Shown: in pieces, positions 30,305-41,275 of the stretch
Numbering within the stretch: the first letter of the stretch is position 1
Layout: every line of letters begins with the position of its first letter
NCBI GenBank assembly: GCA_947396885.1
Contig: OX377203.1
Coordinates: 1,984,001-2,048,000, forward strand
Direction of reading: 5' to 3'
DNA: 64,000 nt
Origin: Heligmosomoides polygyrus polygyrus
Taxonomy: Eukaryota; Nematoda; Chromadorea; Rhabditida; Heligmosomidae
The notes under the pieces: generated by a model
The model's database searches: none
What the model saw: only the letters and a program-made list of their open reading frames with translations
What the model was told of the DNA's origin: nothing
Program-made: the position numbers and the translations under genes

Positions 30305-30670
30305 ATACGGTGGCTCTTAATTGTTTGCGCGAAATTCAAGCCGCTACTGTGTTTTTAAAAATGGCGGGAGATCAATTGTTAGGATTTTTCTAGAATGGGG
30401 GAAGTATGTACAAAAACCAAGCAAGGTGATGCACTCAATACCCTCGACAATGAAAGCTTCACCACATCGTTCCACCATCGCTCACCTCGCCGATGAAGGA
30501 CATTCTGCAGCAGAGATCGCTCGACGACTTCAGATTTCTGCCAGAGCAGTCCAACGCATTGTGAAACAGTACAGAGAGGAAGGAGCGGTCGATACGAGGA
30601 AGAGATCTGGCAGACCACGTACTGTGAACACTCTCCGCCTTCGAATGGTCATCAGAAAGAGAATCTGAAG
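30305..30670 (+). pseudogene. Tc1-like transposase, N-terminal HTH fragment
   Basis: The frame at 30321-30668 reads HRSTIAHLADEGHSAAEIAR and then RLQISARAVQRIVKQYREEG, KRSGRPRT. This is a typical Tc1-type helix-turn-helix ending in the GRPR motif. It stops at 30668 and no catalytic domain follows. A TA followed by CGGTGGCTCTTAATTG at 30307 may be the remains of the left inverted repeat. Confidence 0.8.
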
Positions 30671-31802
30671 TAGGACTGAAGTAGAGGCGGACGAGTCGAG
30701 TTGAGTAGCGGAAACAGAACAACACTGGAAAGAGGGGTTGGAGCATGACACGATAGGATATTAGATTGCGCCGCACTCAGAGAAAAGAAGCAAAACAGAG
30801 AAATGCAATGAGGACAGCGGCGCGGCGTGATCCGTCCCCGTCTAGGATCTGAACTTTGTAGGGTACGGCAGAGTGCTATCAGTCCTATCCAGCAGTGGGC
30901 TGTGCAGGAGCTGATTTAATGACCACTTAGACTTCGTTTTACACGAGTGCAATAGAGATATAGGGATAAAAGTCGGCTTTAAGTAATGCCCTTATGGAAT
31001 GCGCCACGCATCCTGCCTTCATGGAAAGTCGTGGAGGCGAATTCAATGCATATTTGGGCCCCACGGCTACAGAAGATCTTGTGGTCTTCGATAAACGACA
31101 GTGCAAAAAGGAAGAAGAAGAATGCAGCAGGTGGCTGTGAACACGACGAAGCATGAGGAACATGATGGACTGATTCGAAGGAGTCCATCAGCGCCAGGCG
31201 CCATGTCCCACGGGATGTGATGGTGGTGGACGTGACGGCCTGCTGACTGTCAACGTTCACTCAAAGTCAGCCAGAGGGACATCGTCCTCATGCTGTGGTC
31301 GTGCAATCTCTGTCCATCATTCGGTGACGTGGAATGCACCTGAATGTCGCAGTCATCGCGTCGATGGCTATGACGAGGTGTACACCGAGGGCAAAGAAGT
31401 CGATTCCTGATGCTTTTCTTCAGCACGTACCTCGCATTTTAAACATATGAGAGGTGTCGAACGACGCTACGACAACTGCGCTTGTCATCGCCGTGTCATC
31501 TTGAAAAGCGCACCTGTCGGAAGATGGAAGCGCCTAGGAGCGCACTAGACTCTGGTGTAGTTATAGAGTTCAAGAATTTGAGGATAAGAAGGCTTCGAAC
31601 GTGCACACTTGGCCCGCAGCATAGCTCATCTAAGCGCACAGTTCAATGTCGATAAATTGAAGGCAACAAGACAGATTTCTTCTGGAAAATTCAGGCGTAA
31701 AGACCTACCTCTGAAAAGTTGTTAGCTTCAAGGCCGCTTTCTCTGACAAGAGAGAAGGCTATTGCTGTGGCTAGATTTCGAAGTATGTAGTTAGCATTTG
31801 GG
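30671..31802. other. Mostly unassigned, with one SINE tail
   Basis: A reversed SINE tail lies at 30958-31065 (GGATAAAAGTCGGCTTTAAG, GGAATGCGCCACGCATCCTG, TCGTGGAGGCG). The remainder, including GC-balanced sequence at 31260-31560, shows nothing I can assign. Confidence 0.45.
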
Positions 31803-31930
31803 GGCACGTGTAGCGCAGTCGAAGGAGGTGCTAGCTGTCACGTGCACTCGATGCCAGATTCCTGGTTCGGAATATGCGGCTAGGCATTTCATCCCTCGGT
31901 GAGTCGGTGAGTTGGTTCCGGACTTTGTTT
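31803..31930 (+). mobile_element. SINE head, first part of a split copy
   Basis: GGGCACGTGTAGCGCAGTCG, then TTCCTGGTTCGG and GGTGAGTTGGTTCCGGACTT. It breaks off at about 31930. The matching tail is at 32417-32500. Confidence 0.75.
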
Positions 31931-32416
31931 CCATCGTCAGTGTATACACCAAGTAGGAGTTCTAATTGCCCTCCATGTCGCGAATGCGATAGCTCGCTCC
32001 CTTATATTTCAAACTACCGTATCCGCTCGGGACCCCGATGAGGCGCTCCCGAGATCCGCCCTGCCCGCGCACGCTATCGATCGGCGGGCCGGCTATGCGC
32101 CGCCCCGCCGAGAACATTCTATACTTCGGTCGGCACGTCGAGCGGCTGCGCGGGCGCGGCTCTGGGGCGCCGCACCTTTGAGCCTGTTTCCATCACCATC
32201 CCGGGGACTTTCCGAGCGGAGCCTTGCCGCTCCTCACTGTGAAATGCGGCCGGCTGCACTCCAGGGAAGACGGCAAGCACGGATGAGGCTCGCCTAGCCT
32301 CGGACAGCCGGAGCGGTCTTGGGTTCCTGGTTACCTTGTAGCGCCACGGAGTGAATGGGGGATTCCGCTCAATAGGGGCATGTTCCCTCGCGAGCAGGGC
32401 CACCGATTCGCTACAC
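31931..32416. other. GC-rich insertion inside a SINE
   Basis: About 490 bp, strongly GC-rich between 32010 and 32170, separates the SINE head from its tail. A 100-codon minus-strand ORF (32421-32119) crosses it. No repeat ends, domain or RNA signature was recognised. Confidence 0.45.
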
Positions 32417-32500
32417 TCCACGACATCGAGCTGAAGCAGAATACGTGGCGTATCCCAAGAAAGGAGTTTATTAGTGCCGTCCCTTGTCGACTACCTTTAA
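32417..32500 (+). mobile_element. SINE tail, second part of the split copy
   Basis: CACTCCACGACATCGAGCTG, AGCAGAATACGTGGCGTATC and TTAGTGCCGTCCCTTGTCG continue the SINE started at 31803. Confidence 0.75.
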
Positions 32501-32689
32501 TGCAGTGTGGTAAATGTTGTGCTAAAAAGTAGGGTCAGTGTTCCTTTAAGAACGATCTTCTTCTAGCAGTTCTAGCTCTAGAGTTACTGTTACTAGTAAC
32601 TGCTTTACTAGTAAGTTTTACAGCCAGCTTTTTGAGCAATCAACGCAGAAACGCATTAGATAATTGGCTTCTACGACTGAGGTAAATAA

Positions 32690-32995
32690 AGGTAAACGGT
32701 AAAGGACGGCGTTATTCAATCCCATTTGGGATGCGCCACGCATTCTACTTCTACGGGATGTCGTGAAGGCAAGTAGAATGCATATTTGGCCATACAATGA
32801 CTTGCGGTGAACAGCCGATGAACAAGTCAGCGCTTCATCCTTCCCAGACAAGTCTGGTAACAATTCACCGACTCCGGAGGGATGGAAGGCTAGATTGGGC
32901 GGGAAATCCGAATCCGAAAAAATCATGGTATCGGATGCAGGCGACAGCCGGCGCCTCCGTCGACTTCGCTTCACGGGCCAACTTATTAGGATTAT
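32690..32995 (-). mobile_element. Near full-length SINE (family A)
   Basis: In reverse orientation it has the tail (GGTAAAGGACGGCGTTATTC) and the middle (ACTTGCGGTGAACAGCCGAT). The box B area follows (GGGCGGGAAATCCGAA) and then the head (CGGCGCCTCCGTCGACTTCG). I did not find a clear target duplication. Confidence 0.85.
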
Positions 32996-34044
32996 GACGC
33001 TTGAATACACAAGAAAGAGATTAATGTCTTCCTATGAAAGCAGCATGTGGTTACCCTACCTTGACACATAGGTCGATCGACCACCCACGATATGTCCGTT
33101 CAGTGCGGCCGGTATCGCATGGGATGTGTGGGACATGCACGTTCCCACCGGTGTTGTAGCGGAGAACAAAAACTCGCAGAGGACGACGACGTTCGTCGGA
33201 ACAGGCAACTATGGCCTTCGGTGAGAACCGGCTCTTGGAAGTGGTTCAGCTACATAACGCCGGAAAAACAGTCACGGGCTAATAGTCATGGCTTGGACTG
33301 GAAGAACACCGAGACCGCCCTAAGTTCTCTCACAAGACAACAAAGTTTCCGTACGCTTTTTGAAGAGATTTAATGTTTTAAAGGGGTTGAGACATTTGTC
33401 TGGGTACAAGCGCAGCTTTTTTGATGATTAAAATCGTAGAACAAATCAGTTTTTAGATGACAGTTGTACTAGAAAGCGAGAAAATGTTTAAAAAAATTAA
33501 TTAGTGATGAATTAGCTAAAAAAGTTGAGTGTTTTAAGGAAGGGAACAGTGAACAAATGTTCAAAAATTTATTTGTCGACCTTTTTGGTCGACGGAAAAG
33601 ACAAAAAAAGGACAACAGTGTTCTTCAACGCAAGCAGCGTGCACAAACACTCACTCCTGATCCGCTATCCGGGAGAAATCCCCGTCTCAGGATTTCACCC
33701 TAAGCCACTCACTCACTCGCTCTGTTGCCGCAACACACATTTACAGTGCACTATGAGGTCTCTAGACGCTTGTATTTCACCTTAGAATAGAGTTGGAAGA
33801 AAGCAGAAAGACACCGTTTGTTGGGGAATCTTATGTAGCTACTCGAAATTTTTAGTTAAAAAATCCCTATAGAGTTTAGCGCTTCGAAATTGCAAATTGA
33901 CGAGCTGGTTAGCTCCTAGTACATGCTCAATCAAACCTACGAATCCACCTTAACGCAATGTTCATGGCGCAATCCAGCGAAAGAAGGAAGCAGTGTGTAC
34001 CTAGGTTGATCGAAAACTCCCGCAAGACTTCAAAATATTGCCTG
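32996..34044. other. Mostly unassigned
   Basis: A palindrome GTCGACCTTTTTGGTCGAC lies at about 33575-33593. A foldback-centre piece (TTCATGGCGCAATCCAGC) is at 33959-33977. The ORFs 33092-33373 and 33525-33785 (+) have no recognised motif. Confidence 0.4.
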
Positions 34045-34175
34045 TTATGTCGTGAGTAGCGCAATTGGCAAAGGCGCCGATCGTCACGTGCACCCGATTC
34101 CAGGTTGGTTCGGATTTCGTTCCCAGACAGGTCAAGCAAGTCCTCCATCCTTGACGAATCTCAAAAGGGAAACGA
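34045..34175 (+). mobile_element. SINE head fragment
   Basis: CGTGAGTAGCGCAATTGGCA, CACGTGCACCCGATTCCAGG and TTGGTTCGGATTTCGTTCCC match box A to box B of the SINE. Confidence 0.65.
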
Positions 34176-34518
34176 CGTCATTTCATCCTTTATTTTTCAT
34201 ATTAAAAACAGAAATGGAAAATAATTCAGCAGTGGAGGTGGTATTTTTTTCTTACAGAATAAATTAGTACTAGTCTGCAATGCGGCCTGCGTATAGGCCT
34301 CATTTTCGACTAGTGGTGGATAAGGCGCAGATATTGATCGGCTACTCGTGCACCGACGAAGAATCTGCCTCATTGCGGTGTTCATGGCGTAACTCGGCGA
34401 AAAAAGGCAGAAAAAATAAGAAGTATTAGTAGTAGTAACAAATAAAGGAATTCTCATCTTAAAGAGAATAGCCGTTGTGAGTTCCAGCGGGAGATTTTGT
34501 ATAATATTATTCATTTAG
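34176..34518. other. Foldback-centre piece in unassigned sequence
   Basis: GTGTTCATGGCGTAACTCGGCG at 34379 resembles the motif at 33959, 48.4 and 53.7 kb. The rest is unassigned. Confidence 0.35.
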
Positions 34519-34529
34519 TATAATTCATT

Positions 34530-34812
34530 TAAGAGCGCGTGTAGCGCAGTCGGAGGAGGTGCGACTGTCGCGTGCACCCGATACCAGGTTCCTCGTTCGG
34601 ATCTCCCGCCCAGGCCATTCCATCCCTCTGGGGTCGGTGAATTGGTACCAGACTCGTCTGGGAAGGATAGAGCGTTGACATGTTCATCGGCTGGCCACCG
34701 CAAGTCATTGTATGGCCAAATACGCATTCAACATGCCTCCACGACATCCCGTAGAAGTAGAATGCGCTGACGCATCCCAGAAGGGGTTGAGTAACGCCGT
34801 CCTTTATCCTTT
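34530..34812 (+). mobile_element. Full-length SINE (family A) with 11-bp target duplication
   Basis: The head AAGAGCGCGTGTAGCGCAGT leads through box B (GGTTCCTCGTTCGGATCTCC) to GAGTAACGCCGTCCTTTATCC. TATAATTCATT is repeated at 34519-34529 and 34813-34823. Confidence 0.88.
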
Positions 34813-34823
34813 TATAATTCATT

Positions 34824-35095
34824 AATTATTTAGTATTTATTTATTATATTTATTTAGTTTATTTTTATTTTTAGTATTTATTATTTATATATTTATTTAC
34901 TTATTGCACTTGCTTGAGCGGTTTATAAAAATGCATATATGCAAATTTTATATGTATACATGCACGTTTGCACATTTGCAAATTTTCGTTTATTTACATT
35001 TTGTAATATGTATAAGAACTAAATTCCTATGGCTAGAAAGATGAGAATTTTTCCCCGCCTAAATAATGCAACTGTTTTGGGGACACCCTATAAGG
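34824..35095. repeat. AT-rich, low-complexity stretch
   Basis: TTTATT/TATTTA blocks and ATATGCAAAT/GCACATTTGC repeats, without coding potential. Confidence 0.7.
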
Positions 35096-35099
35096 TAGA

Positions 35100-35320
35100 A
35101 TGGTACATGTCGCGAATGTGGGCAGCATTCGAAGGTGGAACACGCCAGCCACCCAGTAACCAATCAGAGCAGTGACCGAATACACGCCAGACAATCACTG
35201 AATACCGATCGTATACACCCTCTTTAAATGGTAAAATGAGTCCATTCGAATGTGCCGCCTACCTAATTGGCCGTCGTGTTCCCAACGTTCGATGCTGTCC
35301 ATATTGCCGACTAGTACCGG
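35100..35320. mobile_element. MITE-1 copy
   Basis: The left end ATGTCGCGAATGTGGGCAGC and the right end (other strand) TCGGCAATATGGACAGCATC are inverted copies. GCCAGCCACC and CAATCAGAGCAGTGACCGAA follow the left end as in other copies. Confidence 0.75.
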
Positions 35321-35819
35321 CTGAGTTCTATGAAGTTTTTTAAAATCAATAATTAATATAGGCTTTCCGTTGGTTAACCCAGTTTGTTTTCATTCGTGGA
35401 AAAAACCATCAGTATTTGCATGAAAAGAGTCTATTCTTAGCAATTTTAGGTGTTACATAAAAAAAGGGGAAGGAGAAGGAGACGAACGAAAGAATTTTGA
35501 GAAAAAAATTGGAAAAAATTCAGGGTCTTATGTAGAAGGACCTCTCCATAGAAGGTGAACCTATTAATACCTTCTAGGGGGATACTGAGTAGTAAGTAAG
35601 GATGTAATTCTAGAATTATTTTTTGAACAACAATATATTTATTTTTGGTTTTTGGTTTATATGGTTCAATTTTTCAAGTTTTGGCTATGTATATTGTTTA
35701 TAAAAGTTATATTTTTAAGTTTTTCAGGAATTGTTGGGAGATACAGATCTAAAATGGTTATAAATTTTTGGTGTTTATTATTAGTTTTTTTTTCTATTTT
35801 TTTATTGTGAACTAGTTGC
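35321..35819. other. AT-rich, no recognisable feature
   Basis: T- and A-rich sequence with only chance ORFs. Confidence 0.45.
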
Positions 35820-36045
35820 TAGTAGGGAACGGCGTTAATGAACTCTTTTGTGGGATGCGCCATGCATTCTACTTCTACGGAAAAGAGCTGACTGCGTGTC
35901 CCTAAACCATGGGCTAAGTAATGCAGGGACGTTCCAGAACAAGCCATTTTTCCAACTCATCCCACCGGCACGATGAAAACCCCATTCAGCCTGGGCAGGG
36001 AATCGAACCAGCGGTTTGCTCGCCCACTCATGAGGTTAGAACTAG
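35820..36045 (-). mobile_element. SINE with a different tRNA-like head (family C)
   Basis: The tail is the common one in reverse (GGGAACGGCGTTAATGAACT, GGGATGCGCCATGCATTCTA, CTTCTACGG). The body then differs from family A. On the minus strand the head includes a perfect box B, TGGTTCGATTCCCTGCCCAG. A related copy is at 56815-56960. Confidence 0.65.
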
Positions 36046-36047
36046 CT

Positions 36048-36130
36048 CTAGACGACCACAGAGCTTTAGAAAACGTCTAAATGAAATTTCGTTTTTCTAG
36101 ACGGATTCTAAAGCTCTGCAGTCGTCTAGG
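36048..36130. repeat. 83-bp hairpin
   Basis: TCTAGACGACCACAGAGCTTTAGA pairs with TCTAAAGCTCTGCAGTCGTCTAG with few mismatches around an AT-rich centre. It may be a very small MITE. Confidence 0.75.
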
Positions 36131-36795
36131 CCTTCTAACTCCTTTCTTCTTAAAAAATCTAAACTTTAATTTTTAGACAGGAAAGGTGACAGATTTTTTT
36201 GTTGCTAAAAAGAGGAGCGAGTGAAAGCGATCTGTGTGGGAAAGCGAGTGGAGCGAGTTTGTCGTGTAGGGTTGCGGTGGTGAATTTGTAGCGGCTCGAA
36301 AACAAATCCACCACGTGCTGCCAATGCGCACAACATCAGAACTGAAACTTCGAGTGATGAATAGGAGAGCAGATGGCGGCCGGCCGCCGGCAGCGACGGC
36401 GAAGTTCGCACTTCGGTCAGTCGCTGACTAATTGATGCCCTACACTGAACTCAGAACTGCGGAAGCATCACGTTCATCAGAGAACGAGGACTGCTTTAGA
36501 AGCTGCTTACTTGTTGTTGTTATTGTAACGTGGCACAGGGGCAAACGGCGCCGCTGATGCAGGAATAATTCGACTAGGATCGATTTCGCCACCAGAAGAT
36601 TCGATTTTCCTCCAGAACCGGTTTCTGCTTCGAGGCTTGTCAGGGGAAGATAGCCGTCGCCTTATGCCTTATCGTTTCGTAGCCAATTTGCAGGCCAAGC
36701 CTCATCGGGATGACCTTTCAAATATCGCACATAAGTAAGATCCATGGCGCATTCTAGAGAGACTAGGTAATGCTGGTCCACAGGTCTATACCACG
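36131..36795. other. No recognisable gene
   Basis: The ORF 36205-36411 (-) has no motif. A SINE-tail-like scrap (TCCATGGCGCATTCTAG) lies at 36741. Confidence 0.4.
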
Positions 36796-36814
36796 TCACG
36801 GTTTACCGAACCTC

Positions 36815-37225
36815 CTATGTCACCTGTCGCCCGGTCTATCGTAGAGTTGCTCGAGCAGGCACCAACAATGCGTCCATTCGTCCCTGTTGCGTGTCAGAGT
36901 AGCTCAATAGCTCTAACTTGCTGCTGAAGGGCACAAGAAGAGTAATTTCCTTTCATTCGCTGTCCAACACCTCCATACATCACGAAAAACCCAGGAGGTT
37001 ACAGTCGAGTGCTTCGTTCGATCAGAAAACGCCGGTGGTCGAATGGCGTAGAGTATTTTCCGCCCTTTCAGCAGCAGATGCGAGTTCGAGTCCCGCTCGG
37101 AGTTAGAGATTTGATCGCAACAAAAGAATTTTGTAAAGGATACAGCTCTTTCCTGTCTGGCGTCAGCGAAACGAACTGCGTGACCGGCCCACCTAAACTG
37201 CGACAACATGGCTTATGTGACGGCA
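36815..37225 (-). pseudogene. RTE 3' end, interrupted by a tRNA-like SINE
   Basis: On the minus strand, 37225-37130 reads QFRWAGHAVRFADARQ. 36913-36815 carries the C-terminal part and the end motif (GGGCGACAGGTGACATAG). Between them lies a family D SINE on the other strand, so the LINE copy was hit by a later insertion or both were joined by a rearrangement. Some of the LINE between the two parts is missing. Confidence 0.7.
37010..37130 (+). mobile_element. SINE family D
   Basis: CGGTGGTCGAATGGCGTAGA is a good box A and GAGTTCGAGTCCCGC a good box B, about 45 bases apart. The sequence then continues GATTTGATCGCAACAAAAG, the family D tail seen at 54.6 and 58.8 kb. Confidence 0.7.
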
Positions 37226-37624
37226 TTGAAGGACTTGTTCCCTAAATACTGCATTCAGGAAGACTAAGTGTGTTGCATAGAACTATCAGCGGTCCCTGCA
37301 TATGATACATTGACACCTAAACCATTTCGCACCAGCCGGATCATTTTGGCACGCTCAAAGCATGGCGAGATCGTTGAACTTCGACAAGGCTTGGAGTTCA
37401 TGAGGGATCGAGGATCAGAGACGTTCAGTCCTCTGGTTGAGTGAGCCGATTAGTCACTTAGTGACTGCCGGCGGCCTAGCGTTTGTAGTAGTTCTTGAGC
37501 GTGCCAAAGTGACCCAGCTGGCGTGAAATGCTCCTGATGCCAGGTGGTGATATGGAAGACGACTTATCGTTAGTGATCGATGCGAAGGTCTCACTAATCC
37601 TGAATGAGTTGATTAACGATAAAG
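37226..37624. other. No recognisable feature
   Basis: Unique-looking sequence without clear ORFs or repeats. Confidence 0.4.
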
Positions 37625-37920
37625 AATAAAGGCTGACGCTAATCAGCTACTGCGTGGAATGCGCCACGCATTCTACTTCCGCGGATTGTCCTGGAGGCCG
37701 CTGAAGTGGCTACTTGGTCTATAAATTAACCTGTGCTGGCCATTCGATAGACAAATATTGGCCTTTCCAATAAAATCTGTCAGTAATTCTAAGCACTATC
37801 CGTAAGAGCGATAGAATGGATGGTTGGCCTGGGCGGGGCCTGGATCTTGAATCGATTCGGGGTGCACATGAAGGATACGGTCCGATGCAACTGCGCTACG
37901 CGCGGCATGCGATTTATCGC
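37625..37920 (-). mobile_element. SINE with family B head
   Basis: The reversed tail (GGAATGCGCCACGCATTCTA, CTTCCGCGGATTGTCCTGGA) is joined to a head that reads on the minus strand CGCGCGTAGCGCAGTTGCAT, then TGCACCCCGAATCGATTC and CCCCGCCCAGGCC. Box A is kept, whereas the area around box B differs from family A. Confidence 0.75.
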
Positions 37921-38855
37921 ATGGTCTAGTGATCCACTTGTTGAGTTCAGGGACAATTCAGTACTGCCTAGAGTCTGCAGTCCTAGTCCCTGCCGCGTGC
38001 CAAAGTGACCCATTTATAGCTACACGCTCTAGGACTGCGATTTCCATGCGGACTGGCGTTTTAGTAGTGGTTAAAGTGCAGCTAAGCTCACTAGCCCTTT
38101 CAGGAAGAAGCCTTAGCTTGGACTAACCTGCTGCCGTTGAATTTTGGAAGCGCAGAAGGCAGATTTCTGACAGTCATTGCCGCGAGGGCGATATCCGGAG
38201 CAGAAGTCCAATGTTCAGAGAATCCGAACGCTACTTCAAGACGCTTCGGAAGTGAAACATGTAGAATGTAGAGAAGCTAAGAGAAGTGAAGATCGCAACG
38301 GGACAATACTACGAGCGACTATGAAGTTTCTTTTACTTTTATTGAATTTTTATGGATTAAAAATGTTCGCTACTGTACGGTTTTCCAAAATGAAGAGAAG
38401 CTGTTTAAATTGAAAGTGGAGGAGGCGGAGTTTGCTGGAAAGTGGCTGAAAAAACGCCCACAGTGAGCCGTTGGTGTGCCGGGCGCTAGGTAAGCGAGCT
38501 GTGGAGCGTCAGGAGGGGAAATTGTAGGTTGAAGAGGCGCGAACGGCCGAAGAAAAACAATCAGGGCGAGGTTATATGGAGGGGGATGTCCGCACTCAGT
38601 GTTGACAGTGTCGAATCGATAGAGCGACCGACGACGGACGTCGGAGGACAGGTTCCTGCACGAGTGCATGGCGGTGGTCGGGCGACGGCTGACCTCGCAC
38701 TGTTCATTAGGGTCGGCGCGGCGACGACTCGGAGCGGGATGAGCCGTGCACTGGACTTTCTTGCAGTGTACTGTAGATTTTGGATCGAAGGAATGCCTTA
38801 GAAGCTGGGCCCTACGAATCGGTTGAACATGAGAAGTCCAGGTCCGGAGATCCGA
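37921..38855. other. No recognisable gene
   Basis: The ORFs 38529-38801 (+, 90 codons) and 38370-38669 (-, 99 codons) overlap in a GC-richer patch. No domain or splice evidence supports either of them. Confidence 0.3.
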
Positions 38856-39060
38856 TCCGTGCTGACCTTAGAGGGTAGGAGATATTGTCGCGAGGGCCGA
38901 CCCGTCGAAAACTAGGTGGGCCGGTCAGGTGACTAATTCTATTGACACAAGGTGGACGAGTGTCCCTTTTGGGAGGAGGTTCAAGTAGACCACTCCGACA
39001 CGCGACAGGGATTGATTTAGGCGTTTCTGGAGTCTGCACAAGCAACCCGATGATCGTCGC
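38856..39060 (+). pseudogene. Diverged RTE C-terminal fragment
   Basis: One frame reads DIVARADPSKTRWAGQVTN and then IDTRWTSVPFGRRFK. This follows the RTE pattern [21 protein letters not shown] with several changes. It is older than the copy that follows at 39288. Confidence 0.65.
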
Positions 39061-39287
39061 ATGACGAGGTGGCAGCAGCCTCTTCTGAACTTTGAGCTCT
39101 GTGAAGGAATCCTAGGCTGACTCGGAAGTTCGGGTTCATGATGTGTACTGTAACTTAGTATAAAGCTTCGAGGGGAGAGCTTCAGCTGGCACCTCAACAC
39201 CTAAATCAGGCTCCCAGGGCATTCTATCATCGCGTTGGACATCAGAAGCCCTTTTCCTTCATAGATGTAGTAGGCGTCCGTCATATT

Positions 39288-39645
39288 TTGCGAGTATTAG
39301 AGTTCTGCAGGATCAAGATCAGAGACGCTGTCGCGTGGGCCAAGTTGTCGAAAATTAGGTGGGCCGGCCACGTAATGCGCTTCGCAGACACCCGCTGGAC
39401 GAGAGCCGTTACCGACTGGATTCCGCGGGATGTCAAGAGAACACCGGGACGCCCACCAACGCGTTGGTCGGACTTCTTCGTGAAAGCCCTGAACGACCGA
39501 TATGACGCTCTTCGTGTCCCTCGAGCGAGGAGGATCCATTGGACCACTCTGGCACGCGACAGGGACGAATGGAGACGCTGCTGGCGCCCGCTCGAGCAAG
39601 TCGATGATCAACGGGACGACAGGTGATACAGGTGAGAGTTCTGCA
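39288..39645 (+). pseudogene. RTE-type LINE 3' end
   Basis: The frame reads [20 protein letters not shown], then [40 protein letters not shown] and [20 protein letters not shown], stopping at 39626. The end sequence GACAGGTGATACAGGTGAGAG follows. It is about 90% alike at protein level to the 29.4-kb copy. It is truncated at its 5' side, as usual for LINE copies. Confidence 0.9.
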
Positions 39646-40065
39646 GCATCCTCCATCCGCATTGCCTGAAGCCAAGTGCGCGTCTATCGTGTGAAAATAG
39701 AAGACGAGCAAAGCCTATCGAAGCAGAAGCACAAACGAGGCCTTCGGTCAACAGGTGGACCTCGTTTCGTTCCGATCGGATGCCTCCATTATGTGTCGCG
39801 ACGCTTCAGCGAACATCTTCAACGATACCTCGCTCCGATGCTCCCCTTCCACCAGACACAAGCGGTGATGTACTGCTAGATGGAGGATGCGGGAAAATGC
39901 TCGTGGTTATCTCCAGGTACTCACGAGGAATTCTTCACCTTCATTCCGAGATTGACGGATAGGCCGTTCCAGCAACCCCTTTGAAGCCGCACTAGCGTGG
40001 GGTCACCACAACCAGCCTCCATAATCGATAGACAAACAAACGAAGGAAGGTCACCTTCAGGCTAA
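39646..40065. other. No recognisable feature
   Basis: ORF 39676-39879 (+) has no motif. No repeats were found. Confidence 0.35.
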
Positions 40066-40475
40066 AAGCAACAACATCGATCAATATTGGCCTCCCGATA
40101 GAAACTTTCCATGTCCTGCGAAGTAATTTCTTCGGCCATACTACTCGAACGTCTCCCATCCCAATTGGTTCAATCTGAGAGAAAATCGAAGTCACCGATC
40201 AAGAAATCGATAATGTCAACCGATATTGATTACTCATCTTCCTGTGGTGATGCTCGACCGATGGCGATCACTTTCACACAACTCCCACCCTGATCGATTA
40301 AATCTAAGAGAAAACCGATTATATCGACCGATATTGATTGCCCTTTACTCTGCGGTGAAGTCCTACGGATAGCGATCACTACCACGCAACTCTTACCTCG
40401 ATCGGTTACATTTCAGAGAAAATCGATATTATCGATATAGTAGTATTGATTACCTGAACGATCTGTGGCACGTCT
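40066..40475 (+). repeat. Tandem repeat, ~three diverged units of ~110-130 bp
   Basis: TCTGAGAGAAAATCGAAG, TCTAAGAGAAAACCGATTAT and TTTCAGAGAAAATCGATATT start successive blocks. Each block contains CGACCGATATTGATT or CGATATAGTAGTATTGATTA and GATGGCGATCACT- or ATAGCGATCACT-type sequence. ATCGAT motifs recur throughout. Confidence 0.75.
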
Positions 40476-40870
40476 TCTGAATCCTGACGTACGCTGGTCG
40501 AAGTCTATCTCTTTACTGCTCGTCCTTACTAGTTTCATTACTGCCCCCCCCCCCCCTCCCTTCCCACCCCGTTACTGATTACTTACGGACCCCCTCACTG
40601 CTTCCTCATAACTGGGGTCCCGCTTTGTGGTCCTCTCTACGTGTTCTGACCCACAACGCATGTTTGACGACCTTATCAGCACGTCTTCTGAATCTCGACG
40701 TCTAGAAACGCTAACAGTTGCCGCTGCGTTAAGCACGGAGACCCCTGGCGTGTCCTGCTGTCACTTCATCCCATGTTGAACGGAAATTTCCTGCGCGGGA
40801 TACGGTGAGGCGTATCGGGGGGGGGGGGGGGGGGGAGGGGGAGGCGTATCCCAAAGGCCATGGACGGACA
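40476..40870. repeat. Homopolymer C and G runs in unassigned sequence
   Basis: A 12-base C run with further C-rich sequence lies at 40545-40568. A run of about 20 G occurs at 40818-40837. GCACGTCTTCTGAATC-type sequence occurs twice (40468 and 40680). No gene. Confidence 0.7.
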
Positions 40871-40877
40871 AATTGTT

Positions 40878-41075
40878 TATACATGTCGCAAAGGTGAGCA
40901 GCATTGGTAGGTGAGAGCGCGTCAGCCAATAATAACCGAACAGAGCACAGACCGGACACGTGGCAGCCGATTAGCGTATACACGCCTTCTCCGAATGGCA
41001 CCCCCATTCCATACTGTCTGACTGGATGGGGCGTTCTCCTCCCCTATCCGCATGCGGCCCGTTTTCGCGACATGT
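40878..41075. mobile_element. MITE-1 copy
   Basis: ACATGTCGCAAAGGTGAGCAG at the left and, on the other strand, GGTACATGTCGCGAAAACGG at the right are the two ends. The interior has CAGCCAATAATAACCGAACAGAGC as in the other copies. Confidence 0.65.
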
Positions 41076-41275
41076 ACCAATTTTTTACCTATAGTGAGTG
41101 AGGTAGTGATAGCGATAGCGACAGTGAGATTCACAGGGTTTCAACTCTAACAACGTTGTTTTCTGATAGATCACTTTTAAATCGAGACTGAAACGGGAAT
41201 TATTTTCGAACGTTGCACTGAGCTCATTCGCATGGTTAAAGCCTGTAATGAGCGATATTTTGTTCACGTTCTTGC

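Noticed and set aside
32119..32421. 100-codon ORF in GC-rich sequence as rRNA-derived or protein-coding
   Set aside because: I could not match it to any conserved rRNA block or protein family. It lies in an insertion inside a SINE and is reported only as unassigned.
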